64,000 nt of DNA from Henricia sp. BOLD:AAB3569 (GCA_037783545.1 JBBELK010001069.1:62001-126000); one strand, 5' to 3'. Positions 37,840 through 49,897 are shown, counted from the stretch's first letter. Program-made: numbers and translations. The notes: generated by a model from the letters alone, not told the origin.

Positions 37840-40787
37840 GCGCAATATAGAGAGTTTGGAGCATGCAAAATTTGAAGTTCGTTGGAACATTTTTCGACCT
37901 CCAAATTTGCCGACGTTTGGACCACACTTTGACCAAATTGCCGAGCCAAACTGGGGTGCGTCAACGACAGTCCGAAGGACTGAGCATGCGCACGACTCAG
38001 GATTACACCAAAGAGGTGTGTACAGACAGCCACGGTTTGCGTGAGCAGTCAGGAAGCCCCAACCCAGTTTTCCCTAAACTTTGAAATTTCTCTGCCATTT
38101 CTCGGCGAAAGTCTGTCAATTTTTTAGGACAAGTGCGCAATATAGAGAGTTTGGAGCATGCAAAATTTGAAGTTCGTCGGCACATTTTTCGACCTCCAAA
38201 TTTGCCGACGTTTGGACCACACTTTGACCAAATTGCCGAGCCAAACTGGGGTGCGTCAACGACAGTCCGAAGGACTGAGCATGCGCACGACTCAGGAGTA
38301 CACCAAAGAGGTGTGTACAGACAGCCACGGTTTGCGTGAGCAGTCAGGAAGCCCCAACCCAGTTTTCCCTAAACTTTGAAATTTCTCTGCCATTTCCCGG
38401 CGAAAGTCTGTCAATTTTTTAGGACAAGTGCGCAATATAGAGAGTTTGGAGCATGCAAAATTTGAAGTTCGTCGGAACATTTTTCGAACTCAAAATTTGC
38501 CGACGTTTGGACCACACTTTGACCAAATTGCCGAGCCAAACTGGGGTGCGTCAACGACAGTCCGAAGGACTGAGCATGCGCACGACTCAGGAGTACACCA
38601 AAGAGGTGTGTACAGACAGCCAGGGTTGGCGTGAGCAGTCAGGAAGCCCCAACCCAGTTTTCCCTAAACTTTGAAACTTATCTGCCATTTCCCGGCGAAA
38701 GTCTGTCAATTTTTTAGGACAAGTGCGCAATATAGAGACTTTGGAGCATGCAAAATTTGAAGTTCGTCGGAACATTTTTCGACCTCCAAATTTGCCGACG
38801 TTTGGACCACACTTTGACCAAATTGCCGAGCCAAACTGGGGTGCGTCAAGGACAGTCCGAAGGACTGAGCATGCGCACGACTCAGGAGTACACCAAAGAG
38901 GTGTGTACAGACAGCCACGGTTTGCGTGGGCAGTCAGGAAGCCCCAACCCAGTTTTCCCTAAACTTTGAAATTTTCTGCCATTTCCCGGCGAAAGTCTGT
39001 CAATTTTTTAGGACAAGTGCGCAATATAGAGAGTTTGGAGCATGCAAAATTTGAAGTTCGTCGGAACATTTTTCGACCTCCAAATTTGCCGACGTTTGGA
39101 CCACACTTTGACCAAATTGCCGAGCCAAACTGGGGTGCGTCAACGACAGTCCGAAGGACTGAGCATGCGCACGACTCAGGAGTACACCAAAGAGGTGTGT
39201 ACAGACAGCCACGGTTTGCGAGAGCAGTCAGGAAGCCCCAACCCAGTTTTCCCTAAACTTTGAAATTTATCTGCCATTTCCCGGCGAAAGTCTGTCAATT
39301 TTTTAGGACAAGTGCGCAATATAGAGAGTTTGGAGCATGCAAAATTTGAAGTTCGTTGGAACATTTTTCGACCTCCAAATTTGCCGACGTTTGGACCACA
39401 CTTTGACCAAATTGCCGAGCCAAACTGGGGTGCGTCAACGACAGTCCGAAGGACTGAGCATGCGCACGACTCAGGATTACACCAAAGAGGTGTGTACAGA
39501 CAGCCACGGTTTGCGTGAGCAGTCAGGAAGCCCCAACCCAGTTTTCCCTAAACTTTGAAATTTCTCTGCCATTTCTCGGCGAAAGTCTGTCAATTTTTTA
39601 GGACAAGTGCGCAATATAGAGAGTTTGGAGCATGCAAAATTTGAAGTTCGTCGGCACATTTTTCGACCTCCAAATTTGCCGACGTTTGGACCACACTTTG
39701 ACCAAATTGCCGAGCCAAACTGGGGTGCGTCAACGACAGTCCGAAGGACTGAGCATGCGCACGACTCAGGAGTACACCAAAGAGGTGTGTACAGACAGCC
39801 ACGGTTTGCGTGAGCAGTCAGGAAGCCCCAACCCAGTTTTCCCTAAACTTTGAAATTTCTCTGCCATTTCCCGGCGAAAGTCTGTCAATTTTTTAGGACA
39901 AGTGCGCAATATAGAGAGTTTGGAGCATGCAAAATTTGAAGTTCGTCGGAACATTTTTCGAACTCAAAATTTGCCGACGTTTGGACCACACTTTGACCAA
40001 ATTGCCGAGCCAAACTGGGGTGCGTCAACGACAGTCCGAAGGACTGAGCATGCGCACGACTCAGGAGTACACCAAAGAGGTGTGTACAGACAGCCAGGGT
40101 TGGCGTGAGCAGTCAGGAAGCCCCAACCCAGTTTTCCCTAAACTTTGAAACTTATCTGCCATTTCCCGGCGAAAGTCTGTCAATTTTTTAGGACAAGTGC
40201 GCAATATAGAGACTTTGGAGCATGCAAAATTTGAAGTTCGTCGGAACATTTTTCGACCTCCAAATTTGCCGACGTTTGGACCACACTTTGACCAAATTGC
40301 TGAGCCAAACTGGGGTGCGTCAAGGACAGTCCGAAGGACTGAGCATGCGCACGACTCAGGAGTACACCAAAGAGGTGTGTACAGACAGCCACGGTTTGCG
40401 TGGGCAGTCAGGAAGCCCCAACCCAGTTTTCCCTAAACTTTGAAATTTTCTGCCATTTCCCGGCGAAAGTCTGTCAATTTTTTAGGACAAGTGCGCAATA
40501 TAGAGAGTTTGGAGCATGCAAAATTTGAAGTTCGTCGGAACATTTTTCGACCTCCAAATTTGCCGACGTTTGGACCACACTTTGACCAAATTGCCGAGCC
40601 AAACTGGGGTGCGTCAACGACAGTCCGAAGGACTGAGCATGCGCACGACTCAGGAGTACACCAAAGAGGTGTGTACAGACAGCCACGGTTTGCGAGAGCA
40701 GTCAGGAAGCCCCAACCCAGTTTTCCCTAAACTTTGAAATTTCTCTGCCATTTCCCGGCGAAAGTCTGTCAATTTGTTAGGACAAGT
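37840..40787 (+). repeat. 5-unit higher-order repeat, 1474 bp, two nearly identical copies
   Basis: 37840-39313 and 39314-40787. The units carry TTCGTTGGAAC with ACTCAGGATTAC, TCGGCACATT, CGAACTCAAAATT with AAACTTATC, AGAGACTTTGG with TCAAGGACAG and GCGTGGGCAG, and GCGAGAGCAG. Inside the pair I see one clear substitution (TTGCTGAGCC near 40311). The tails of the last units differ (TTATCTGCC with TTTTTTAGG versus TTCTCTGCC with TTTGTTAGG). Confidence 0.92.
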
Positions 40788-40804
40788 GCGCAATATAGAG
40801 AGTT

Positions 40805-41083
40805 GTTGTTGTATATTTTATGGCATATTCGGCAACTAAGGCCCTTTATGCCATCAACTATACGGTTTTAGCTTTAACTATACTACATTATCAACTTGAG
40901 ATGACGAAGAAGGAGTTGCAGTTTTATAAGTGGGAGGAAAACCCCCAGAGAAATGCCCCGGGGGAAAACCCACGCGGTCAAGTAGGGACTGCAAACCCAA
41001 TCCACATACACGCCCCGGATTCGAACCCGGGACCCCAGAGGTGAAAGGCGAGGAAAGAACCCGTACGCCAACCCGACCGCCCC
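40805..41083 (-). mobile_element. tRNA-derived SINE, copy 1 (279 bp)
   Basis: Non-autonomous retroposon inserted in a satellite unit, read on the minus strand. Its 5' end at 41083 starts GGGGCGGTCGGGTTGGCG. A tRNA-like head carries a Pol III A-box-like TTGGCGTACGG (41071-41061) and a perfect B box GGTTCGAATCC (41027-41017), about 33 bp apart as in a tRNA. A body of unassigned sequence includes GGTTTTCCTCCCAC. The 3' end is a short (AAC)n tail instead of poly-A. The flanks are a perfect 14-bp target site duplication, CAATATAGAGAGTT, at 40791-40804 and 41084-41097. It differs from the other copies by G at 40898, T at 40927 and G at 40960. It cannot encode its own mobilisation; a LINE elsewhere would be needed. 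Family name not recognised. Confidence 0.93.
41017..41071 (-). promoter_or_regulatory. Internal Pol III promoter (A-like box and B box) of SINE copy 1
   Basis: On the minus strand, TTGGCGTACGG at 41071-41061 resembles an A box and GGTTCGAATCC at 41027-41017 matches the B-box consensus GGTTCGANNCC. Two TTTT runs on the same strand, at 40968-40965 and 40941-40938, could stop Pol III early. Activity is unknown. Confidence 0.75.
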
Positions 41084-41375
41084 CAATATAGAGAGTTTGG
41101 AGCATGCAAAATTTGAAGTTCGTCGGAACATTTTTCGATCTCCAAATTTGCCGACGTTTGGACCACACTTTGACCAAATTGCCGAGCCAAACTGGGGTGC
41201 GTCAACGACAGTCCGAAGGACTGAGCATGCGCACGACTCAGGAGTACACCAAAGAGGTGTGTACAGACAGCCACGGTTTGCGTGAGCAGTCAGGAAGCCC
41301 CAACCCAGTTTTCCCTAAACTTTGAAATTTCTCTGCCATTTCCCGGCGAAAGTCTGTCAATTTGTTAGGACAAGT

Positions 41376-43145
41376 GCGCAATATAGAGAGTTTGGAGCAT
41401 GCAAAATTTGAAGTTCGTCGGAACATTTTTCGACCTCCAAATTTGCCGACGTTTGGACCACACTTTGACCAAATTGCCGAGCCAAACTGGGGTGCGTCAA
41501 CGACAGTCCGAAGGACTGAGCATGCGCACGACTCAGGAGTACACCAAAGAGGTGTGTACAGACAGCCACGGTTTGCGTGAGCAGTCAGGAAGCCCCAACC
41601 CAGTTTTCCCTAAACTTTGAAATTTCTCTGCCATTTCCCGGCGAAAGTCTGTCAATTTTTTAAGACAAGTGCGCAATATAGAGAGTTTGGAGCATGCAGA
41701 ATTTGAAGTTCGTCGGAACATTTTTCGACCTCCAAATTTGCCGACGTTTGGACCACACTTTGACCAAATTGCCGAGCCAAACTGGGGTGCGTCAACGACA
41801 GTCCGAAGGACTGAGCATGCGCACGACTCAGGATTACACCAAAGAGGTGTGTACACACAGCCACGGTTTGCGTGAGCAGTCAGGAAGCCCCAACCCAGTT
41901 TTCCCTAAACTTTGAAATTTCTCTGCCATTTCCCGGCGAAAGTCTGTCAATTTTTCAGGACAAGTGCGCAATATAGAGAGTTTGGAGCATGCAAAATTTG
42001 AAGTTCGTCGGAACATTTTTCGAACTCCAAATTTGCCGACGTTTGGACCACACTTTGACCAAATTGCCGAGCCAAACTGGGGTGCGTCAACGACAGTCCG
42101 AAGGACTGAGCATGCGCACGACTCAGGAGTACACCAAAGAGGTGTGTACAGACAGCCACGGTTTGCGTGAGCAGTCAGGAAGCCCCAACCCAGTTTTCCC
42201 TAAACTTTGAAATTTCTCTGCCATTTCCCGGCGAAAGTCTGTCAATTTGTTAGGACAAGTGCGCAATATAGAGAGTTTGGAGCATGCAAAATTTGAAGTT
42301 CGTCGGAACATTTTTCGACCTCCAAATTTGCCGACGTTTGGACCACACTTTGACCAAATTGCCGAGCCAAACTGGGGTGCGTCAACGACAGTCCGAAGGA
42401 CTGAGCATGCGCACGACTCAGGAGTACACCAAAGAGGTGTGTACAGACAGCCACGGTTTGCGTGAGCAGTCAGGAAGCCCCAACCCAGTTTTCCCTAAAC
42501 TTTGAAATTTCTCTGCCATTTCCCGGCGAAAGTCTGTCAATTTTTTAAGACAAGTGCGCAATATAGAGAGTTTGGAGCATGCAGAATTTGAAGTTCGTCG
42601 GAACATTTTTCGACCTCCAAATTTGCCGACGTTTGGACCACACTTTGACCAAATTGCCGAGCCAAACTGGGGTGCGTCAACGACAGTCCGAAGGACTGAG
42701 CATGCGCACGACTCAGGATTACACCAAAGAGGTGTGTACACACAGCCACGGTTTGCGTGAGCAGTCAGGAAGCCCCAACCCAGTTTTCCCTAAACTTTGA
42801 AATTTCTCTGCCATTTCCCGGCGAAAGTCTGTCAATTTTTCAGGACAAGTGCGCAATATAGAGAGTTTGGAGCATGCAAAATTTGAAGTTCGTCGGAACA
42901 TTTTTCGAACTCCAAATTTGCCGACGTTTGGACCACACTTTGACCAAATTGCCGAGCCAAACTGGGGTGCGTCAACGACAGTCCGAAGGACTGAGCATGC
43001 GCACGACTCAGGAGTACAGCAAAGAGGTGTGTACAGACAGCCACGGTTTGCGTGAGCAGTCAGGAAGCCCCAACCCAGTTTTCCCTAAACTTTGAAATTT
43101 CTCTGCCATTTCCAGGCGAAAGTCTGTCATTTTTTTAGGACAAGT
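41376..43145 (+). repeat. 3-unit higher-order repeat, 885 bp, two copies
   Basis: 41376-42260 and 42261-43145. The order is a plain unit preceded by TTTGTTAGG, a CATGCAGAATTT unit with ACTCAGGATTAC and TACACACAG, and a CGAACTCC unit. The second copy differs by GTACAGCAAAG near 43018. The TTTGTTAGG mark is shared with both sides of SINE copy 1, tying this repeat to that unit. Confidence 0.9.
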
Positions 43146-44325
43146 GCGCAATATAGAGAGTTTGGAGCATGCAGAATTTGAAGTTCGTCGGAACATTTTT
43201 CGACCTCCAAATTTGCCGACGTTTGGACCACACTTTGACCAAATTGCCGAGCCAAACTGGGGTGCGTCAACGACAGTCCGAAGGACTGAGCATGCGCACG
43301 ACTCAGGAGTACACCAAAGAGGTGTGTACAGACAGCCACGGTTTGCGTGAGCAGTCAGGGAGCCCCAACCCAGTTTTCCCTAAACTTTGAAATTTCTCTG
43401 CCATTTCCCGGCGAAAGTCTGTCAATTTTTTAGGACAAGTGCGCAATATAGAGAGTTTGGAGCATGCAAAATTTGAAGTTCGTCGGAACATTTTTCGACC
43501 TCCAAATTTGCCGACGTTTGGACCACACTTTGACCAAATTGCCGAGCCAAACTGGGGTGCGTCAACGACAGTCCGAAGGACTGAGCATGCGCACGACTCA
43601 GGAGTACACCAAAGAGGTGTGTACAGACAGCCACGGTTTGCGTGAGCAGTCAGGAAGCCCCAACCCGGTTTTCCCTAAACTTTGAAATTTCTCTGCCATT
43701 TCCAGGCGAAAGTCTGTCATTTTTTTAGGACAAGTGCGCAATATAGAGAGTTTGGAGCATGCAGAATTTGAAGTTCGTCGGAACATTTTTCGACCTCCAA
43801 ATTTGCCGACGTTTGGACCACACTTTGACCAAATTGCCGAGCCAAACTGGGGTGCGTCAACGACAGTCCGAAGGACTGAGCATGCGCACGACTCAGGAGT
43901 ACACCAAAGAGGTGTGTACAGACAGCCACGGTTTGCGTGAGCAGTCAGGACGCCCCAACCCAGTTTTCCCTAAACTTTGAAATTTCTCTGCCATTTCCCG
44001 GCGAAAGTCTGTCAATTTTTCAGGACAAGTGCGCAATATAGAGAGTTTGGAGCATGCAAAATTTGAAGTTCGTCGGAACATTTTTCGACCTCCAAATTTG
44101 CCGACGTTTGGACCACACTTTGACCAAATTGCCGAGTCAAACTGGGGTGCGTCAACGACAGTCCGAAGGACTGAGCATGCGCACGACTCAGGAGTACACC
44201 AAAGATGTGTGTACAGACAGCCACAGTTTTCGTGAGCAGTCAGGAAGCCCCAAACCAGTTTTCCCTAAACTTTGAAATTTCTCTGCCATTTCCCGGCGAA
44301 AGTCTGTCAATTTTTTAGGACAAGT
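43146..44325 (+). repeat. 2-unit repeat, 590 bp
   Basis: Units with CATGCAGAATTT and an AGGCGAAAG boundary at 43146 and 43736 alternate with CATGCAAAATTT units at 43441 and 44031. The second pass carries GGACGCCCC. Confidence 0.75.
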
Positions 44326-44636
44326 GCGCAATATAGAGAGTTTGGAGCATGCAAAATTTGAAGTTCGTCGGAACATTTTTCGACCTCCAAATTTGCCGAC
44401 GTTTGGACCACACTTTGACCAAACTGGGGTGCGTCAACGACAGTCCGAAGGACTGAGCATGCGCACGACTCAGGAGTACACCAAAGAGGTGTGTACAGAC
44501 AGGAGTACACCAAAGAGGTATGTACAGACAGCCACGGTTTGCGTGAGCAGTCAGGAAGCCCCAACCCAGTTTTCCCTAAACTTTGAAATTTCTCTGCCAT
44601 TTCCCGGCGAAAGTCTGTCAATTTTTCAGGACAAGT
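44326..44636 (+). repeat. 311-bp composite unit: 13-bp deletion plus 29-bp tandem duplication
   Basis: The unit lacks 13 bp where GACCAAACTGGGG joins the two CCAAA words, and then gains a direct duplication: 44472-44500 and 44501-44529 are the same 29 bp except for one base (GTGTGTAC versus GTATGTAC). Net +16 bp. It is the only unit of its kind in the window. Confidence 0.93.
44472..44529 (+). repeat. 29-bp tandem duplication inside one satellite unit
   Basis: Two adjacent copies starting AGGAGTACACC and ending GTACAGAC, flanked by the word ACAG, which could have mediated slippage. Confidence 0.93.
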
Positions 44637-44931
44637 GCGCAATATAGAGAGTTTGGAGCATGCAAAATTTGAAGTTCGTCGGAACATTTTTCGACCTCCA
44701 AATTTGCCGACGTTTGGACCACACTTTGACCAAATTGCCGAGCCAAACTGGGGTGCGTCAACGACAGTCCGAAGGACTGAACATGCGCACGACTCAGGAG
44801 TACACCAAAGAGGTGTGTATAGACAGCCACGGTTTGCGTGAGCAGTCAGGAAGCCCCAACCCAGTTTTCCCTAAACTTTTAAATTTCTCTGCCATTTCCC
44901 GGCGAAAGTCTGTCAATTTTTTAGGACAAGT

Positions 44932-45213
44932 GCGCAATATAGAGAGTTTGGAGCATGCAAAATTTGAAGTTCGTCGGAACATTTTTCGACCTCCAAATTT
45001 GCCGACGTTTGGACCACACTTTGACCAAACTGGGGTGCGTCAACGACAGTCCGAAGGACTGAGCATGCGCACGACTCAGGAGTACACCAAAGTGGTGTGT
45101 ACAGACAGCCACGGTTTGCGTGAGCAGTCAGGAAGCCCCAACCCAGTTTTCCCTAAACTTTGAAATTTCTCTGCCATTTCCCGGCGAAAGTCTGTCAATT
45201 TTTTAGGACAAGT
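44932..45213 (+). repeat. 282-bp deleted satellite unit, copy 1
   Basis: Carries the 13-bp deletion between two CCAAA words (monomer positions 94-98 and 107-111), removing one of the paired CCAAATT(T)GCCGA motifs. Private variant CAAAGTGGTGTG. Confidence 0.93.
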
Positions 45214-45803
45214 GCGCAATATAGAGAGTTTGGAGCATGCAAAATTTGAAGTTCGTCGGAACATTTTTCGACCTCCAAATTTGCCGACGTTTGGACCACA
45301 CTTTGACCAAATTGCCGAGCCAAACTGGGGTGCGTCAACGACAGTCCGAAGGACTGAGCATGCGCACGACTCAGGAGTACACCAAAGAGGTGTGTACAGA
45401 CAGCCACGGTTTGCGTGAGCAGTCAGGAAGCCCCAACCCGGTTTTCCCTAAACTTTGACATTTCTCTGCCATTTCCAGGCGAAAGTCTGTCATTTTTTTA
45501 GGACAAGTGCGCAATATAGAGAGTTTGGAGCATGCAAAATTTGAAGTTCGTTGGAACATTTTTCGACCTCCAAATTTGCCGACGTCTGGACCACACTTTG
45601 ACCAAATTGCCGAGCCAAACTGGGCTGCGTCAACGACAGTCCGAAGGACTGAGCATGCGCACGACTCAGGAGTACACCAAAGAGGTGTGTACAGACAGCC
45701 ACGGTTTGCGTGAGCAGTCAGGACGCCCCAACCCAGTTTTCCCTAAACTTTGAAATTTCTCTGCCATTTCCCGGCGAAAGTCTGTCAATTTTTTAGGACA
45801 AGT

Positions 45804-46086
45804 GCGCAATATAGAGAGTTTGGAGCATGCAAAATTTGAAGTTCGTCGGAACATTTTTCGACCTCCAAATTTGCCGACGTTTGGACCACACTTTGACCAA
45901 ACTGGGGTGCGTCAACGACAGTCCGAAGGACTGAGCATGCGCACGACTCAGGAGTACACCAAAGAGGTGTGTACAGACAGCCACGGTTTGCGTGAGCAGT
46001 CAGGAAGCCCCAACCCAGTTTTCCCTAAACTTTGAAATTTCTCTGCCATTTCCCGGCGAAAGTCTGTCAATTTTTTTAGGACAAGT
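45804..46086 (+). repeat. 282-bp-type satellite unit, copy 2 (283 bp with extra T)
   Basis: Same 13-bp deletion; the T-run is one longer. Last member of the first 873-bp repeat. Confidence 0.93.
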
Positions 46087-46676
46087 GCGCAATATAGAGA
46101 GTTTGGAGCATGCAAAATTTGAAGTTCGTCGGAACATTTTTCGACCTCCAAATTTGCCGACGTTTGGACCACACTTTGACCAAATTGCCGAGCCAAACTG
46201 GGGTGCGTCAACGACAGTCCGAAGGACTGAGCATGCGCACGACTCAGGAGTACACCAAAGAGGTGTGTACAGACAGCCACGGTTTGCGTGAGCAGTCAGG
46301 AAGCCCCAACCCGGTTTTCCCTAAACTTTGACATTTCTCTGCCATTTCCAGGCGAAAGTCTGTCATTTTTTTAGGACAAGTGCGCAATATAGAGAGTTTG
46401 GAGCATGCAAAATTTGAAGTTCGTTGGAACATTTTTCGACCTCCAAATTTGCCGACGTCTGGACCACACTTTGACCAAATTGCCGAGCCAAACTGGGCTG
46501 CGTCAACGACAGTCCGAAGGACTGAGCATGCGCACGACTCAGGAGTACACCAAAGAGGTGTGTACAGACAGCCACGGTTTGCGTGAGCAGTCAGGACGCC
46601 CCAACCCAGTTTTCCCTAAACTTTGAAATTTCTCTGCCATTTCCCGGCGAAAGTCTGTCAATTTTTTAGGACAAGT

Positions 46677-46958
46677 GCGCAATATAGAGAGTTTGGAGCA
46701 TGCAAAATTTGAAGTTCGTCGGAACATTTTTCGACCTCCAAATTTGCCGACGTTTGGACCACACTTTGACCAAACTGGGGTGCGTCAACGACAGTCCGAA
46801 GGACTGAGCATGCGCACGACTCAGGAGTACACCAAAGAGGTGTGTACAGACAGCCACGGTTTGCGTGAGCAGTCAGGAAGCCCCAACCCAGTTTTCCCTA
46901 AACTTTGAAATTTCTCTGCCATTTCCCGGCGAAAGTCTGTCAATTTTTTAGGACAAGT
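46677..46958 (+). repeat. 282-bp deleted satellite unit, copy 3
   Basis: Same 13-bp deletion; 873 bp downstream of copy 2. Confidence 0.93.
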
Positions 46959-47844
46959 GCGCAATATAGAGAGTTTGGAGCATGCAAAATTTGAAGTTCG
47001 TCGGAACATTTTTCGACCTCCAAATTTGCCGACGTTTGGACCACATTTTGACCAAATTGCCGAGCCAAACTAGGGTGCGTCAACGACAGTCCGAAGGACT
47101 GAGCATGCGCACGACTCAGGAGTACACCAAAGAGGTGTGTACAGACAGCCACGGTTTGCGTGAGCAGTCAGGAAGCCCCAACCCGGTTTTCCCTAAACTT
47201 TGAAATTTCTCTGCCATTTCTAGGCGAAAGTCTGTCATTTTTTTAGGACAAGTGCGCAATATAGAGAGTTTGGAGCATGCAAAATTTGAAGTTCGTCGGA
47301 ACATTTTTCGACCTCCAAATTTGCCGACGTTTGGACCACACTTTGACCAAATTGCCGAGCCAAACTGGGGTGCGTCAACGACAGTCCGAAGGACTGAGCA
47401 TGCGCACGACTCAGGAGTACACCAAAGAGGTGTGTACAGAGAGCCACGGTTTGCGTGAGCAGTCAGGAAGCCCCAACCCAGTTTTCCCTAAACTTTGAAA
47501 TTTCTCTGCCATTTCCCGGCGAAAGTCTGTCAATTTTTTTAGGACAAGTGCGCAATATAGAGAGTTTGGAGCATGCAAAATTTGAAGTTCGTCGGAACAT
47601 TTTTCGACCTCCAAATTTGCCGACGTTTGGACCACACTTTGACCAAATTGCCTAGCCAAACTGGGGTGCGTCAACGACAGTCCGAAGGACTGAGCATGCG
47701 CACGACTCAGGAGTACACCAAATAGGTGTGTACAGACAGCCAAGGTTTGCCTGAGCAGTCAGGAAGCCCCAACCCAGTTTTCCCTAAACTTTGAAATTTC
47801 TCTGCCATTTCCCGGCGAAAGTCTGTCAATTTTTTAGGACAAGT

Positions 47845-48126
47845 GCGCAATATAGAATGTTTGGAGCATGCAAAATTTGAAGTTCGTCGGAACATTTTTC
47901 GACCTCCAAATTTGCCAACGTTTGGACCACACTTTGACCAAACTGGGGTGCGTCAACGACAGTCCGAAGGACTGAGCATGCGCACGACTCAGGAGTACAC
48001 CAAAGAGGTGTGTACAGACAGCCACGGTTTGCGTGAGCAGTCAGGAAGCCCCAACCCAGTTTTCCCTAAACTTTGAAATTTCTCTGCCATTTCCCGGCGA
48101 AAGTCTGTCAATATTTTAGGACAAGT
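47845..48126 (+). repeat. 282-bp deleted satellite unit, copy 4
   Basis: Same 13-bp deletion, on a background with ATAGAATGTTTGG and TTGCCAACG. The ATAGAATGTTTGG mark also occurs in full-length units at 54610 and 55495. Confidence 0.93.
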
Positions 48127-49618
48127 GCGCAATATAGAGAGTTTGGAGCATGCAAAATTTGAAGTTCGTCGGAACATTTTTCGACCTCCAAATTTGCCGA
48201 CGTTTGGACCACACTTTGACCAAATTGCCGAGCCAAACTGGGGTGCGTCAACGACAGTCCGAAGGACTGAGCATGCGCACGACTCAGGAGTACACCAAAG
48301 AGGTGTGTACAGACAGCCACGGTTTGCGTGAGCAGTCAGGAAGCCCCAACCCGGTTTTCCCTAAACTTTGAAATTTCTCTGCCATTTCCGGGCGAAAGTC
48401 TGTCATTTTTTTAGGACAAGTGCGCAATATAGAGAGTTTGGAGCATGCAAAATTTGAAGTTCGTTGGAACATTTTTCGACCTCCAAATTTGCCGACGTCT
48501 GGACCACACTTTGACCAAATTGCCGAGCCAAACTGGGGTGCGTCAACGACAGTCCGAAGGACTGAGCATGCGCACGACTCAGGAGTACACCAAAGAGGTG
48601 TGTACAGACAGCCACGGTTTGCGTGAGCAGTCAGGACGACCCAACCCAGTTTTCCCTAAACTTTGAAATTTCTCTGCCATTTCCCGGCGAAAGTCTGTCA
48701 ATTTTTTAGGACAAGTGCGCAATATAGAGAGTTTGGAGCATGCAAAATTTGAAGTTCGTCGGAACATTTTTCGACCTCCAAATTTGCCGACGTTTGGACC
48801 ACACTTTGACCAAATTGCCGAGCCAAACTGGGGTGCGTCAACGACAGTCCGAAGGACTGAGCATGCGCACGACTCAGGAGTACACCAAAGAGGTGTGTAC
48901 AGACAGCCACGGTTTGCGTGAGCAGTCAGGAAGCCCCAACCCAGTTTTCCCTAAACTTTGAAATTTCTCTGCCATTACCCGGCGAAAGTCTGTCAATTTT
49001 TTAGGACAAGTGCGCAACATAGATTGTTTGGAGCATGCAAAATTTGAAGTTCGTCGGAACATTTTTCGAACTCCAAATTTTCCGACGTTTGGACCACACT
49101 TTGACCAAATTGCCGAGCCAAACTGGAGTGCGTCAACGACAGTCCGAAGGACTGAGCATGCGCACGACTCAGGAGTACACCAAAGAGGTGTGTACAGACA
49201 GCCACGGTTTGCGTGAGCAGTCAGGAAGCCCCAACCCAGTTTTCCCTAAACTTTGGAATTTCTCTGCCATTTCCCGGCGAAAGTCTGTCAATTTTTTAGG
49301 ACAAGTGCGCAATATAGAGAGTTTGGAGCATGCAAAATTTGAAGTTCGTCGGAACATTTTTCGACCTCCAAATTTGCCGACGTTTGGACCACACTTTGAC
49401 CAAATTGCCGAGCCAAACTGGAGTGCGTCAACGACAGTCCGAAGGACTGAGCTTGCGCACGACTCAGGAGTACACCAAAGAGGTGTGTACAGACAGCCAC
49501 GGTTTGCGTGAGCAGTCAGGACGCCCCAACCCAGTTTTCCCTAAACTTTGAAATTTCTCTGCCATTTCCCGGCGAAAGTCTGTCAATTTTTTAGGACAAG
49601 TGCGCAATATAGAGAGTT

Positions 49619-49897
49619 GTTGTTGTATATTTTATGGCATATTCGGCAACTAAGGCCCTTTATGCCATCAACTATACGGTTTTAGCTTTAACTATACTAC
49701 ATTATCAACTTAAGATGACGAAGAAGGAGTTGCAGTTTTAGAAGTGGGAGGAAAACCCCCAGAGAAATTCCCCAGGGGAAAACCCACGCGGTCAAGTAGG
49801 GACTGCAAACCCAATCCACATACACGCCCCGGATTCGAACCCGGGACCCCAGAGGTGAAAGGCGAGGAAAGAACCCGTACGCCAACCCGACCGCCCC
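49619..49897 (-). mobile_element. tRNA-derived SINE, copy 2 (279 bp)
   Basis: Same length, orientation and insertion base in the monomer as copy 1, with target duplications at 49605-49618 and 49898-49911. It carries A, G and A at the three sites that separate copy 1, and TTCCCCA where copies 4 and 5 have TGCCCCA. It heads a 1474-bp repeat with three ordinary units. Confidence 0.94.

Larger units (their letters stand above)
29948..40787 (+). repeat. Array segment 3: no 221-bp units; 269-bp units and 1155-bp and 1474-bp higher-order repeats
   Basis: Begins after the last 221-bp unit and ends at the SINE-bearing unit. It holds a copy of the 21.4-22.9 kb block, three 269-bp units, two 1155-bp repeats, a 3490-bp-offset duplication and two 1474-bp repeats. 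No SINE is present. Confidence 0.86.
45214..46958 (+). repeat. 3-unit higher-order repeat, 873 bp (295+295+282/283), two copies
   Basis: 45214-46086 and 46087-46958. The order is a plain unit with AACCCGGTTTTCC, a unit with TTCGTTGGAAC, GACGTCTGGACC and GGGCTGCGTC, then a 282-bp-type unit. Confidence 0.9.

Noticed and set aside
40820-41044. 74-codon plus-strand open frame inside SINE copy 1
   Set aside because: It lies antisense to the SINE; copies 2-5 have a stop in its path (TTTTAGAAG where copy 1 has TTTTATAAG). No protein similarity is recognisable.
41010-41083. A functional tRNA gene on the minus strand
   Set aside because: The A-like and B boxes are present, but the bases after the T-arm (GCGTGTA) do not pair with the 5' GGGGCGG, so there is no acceptor stem. 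Target duplications and the AAC tail identify a SINE.
40523-41083. Pol III transcript from the SINE reading into antisense satellite
   Set aside because: Possible in principle, but two TTTT runs on the SINE strand (40968-40965 and 40941-40938) would probably end transcription early, and nothing in the sequence shows activity.
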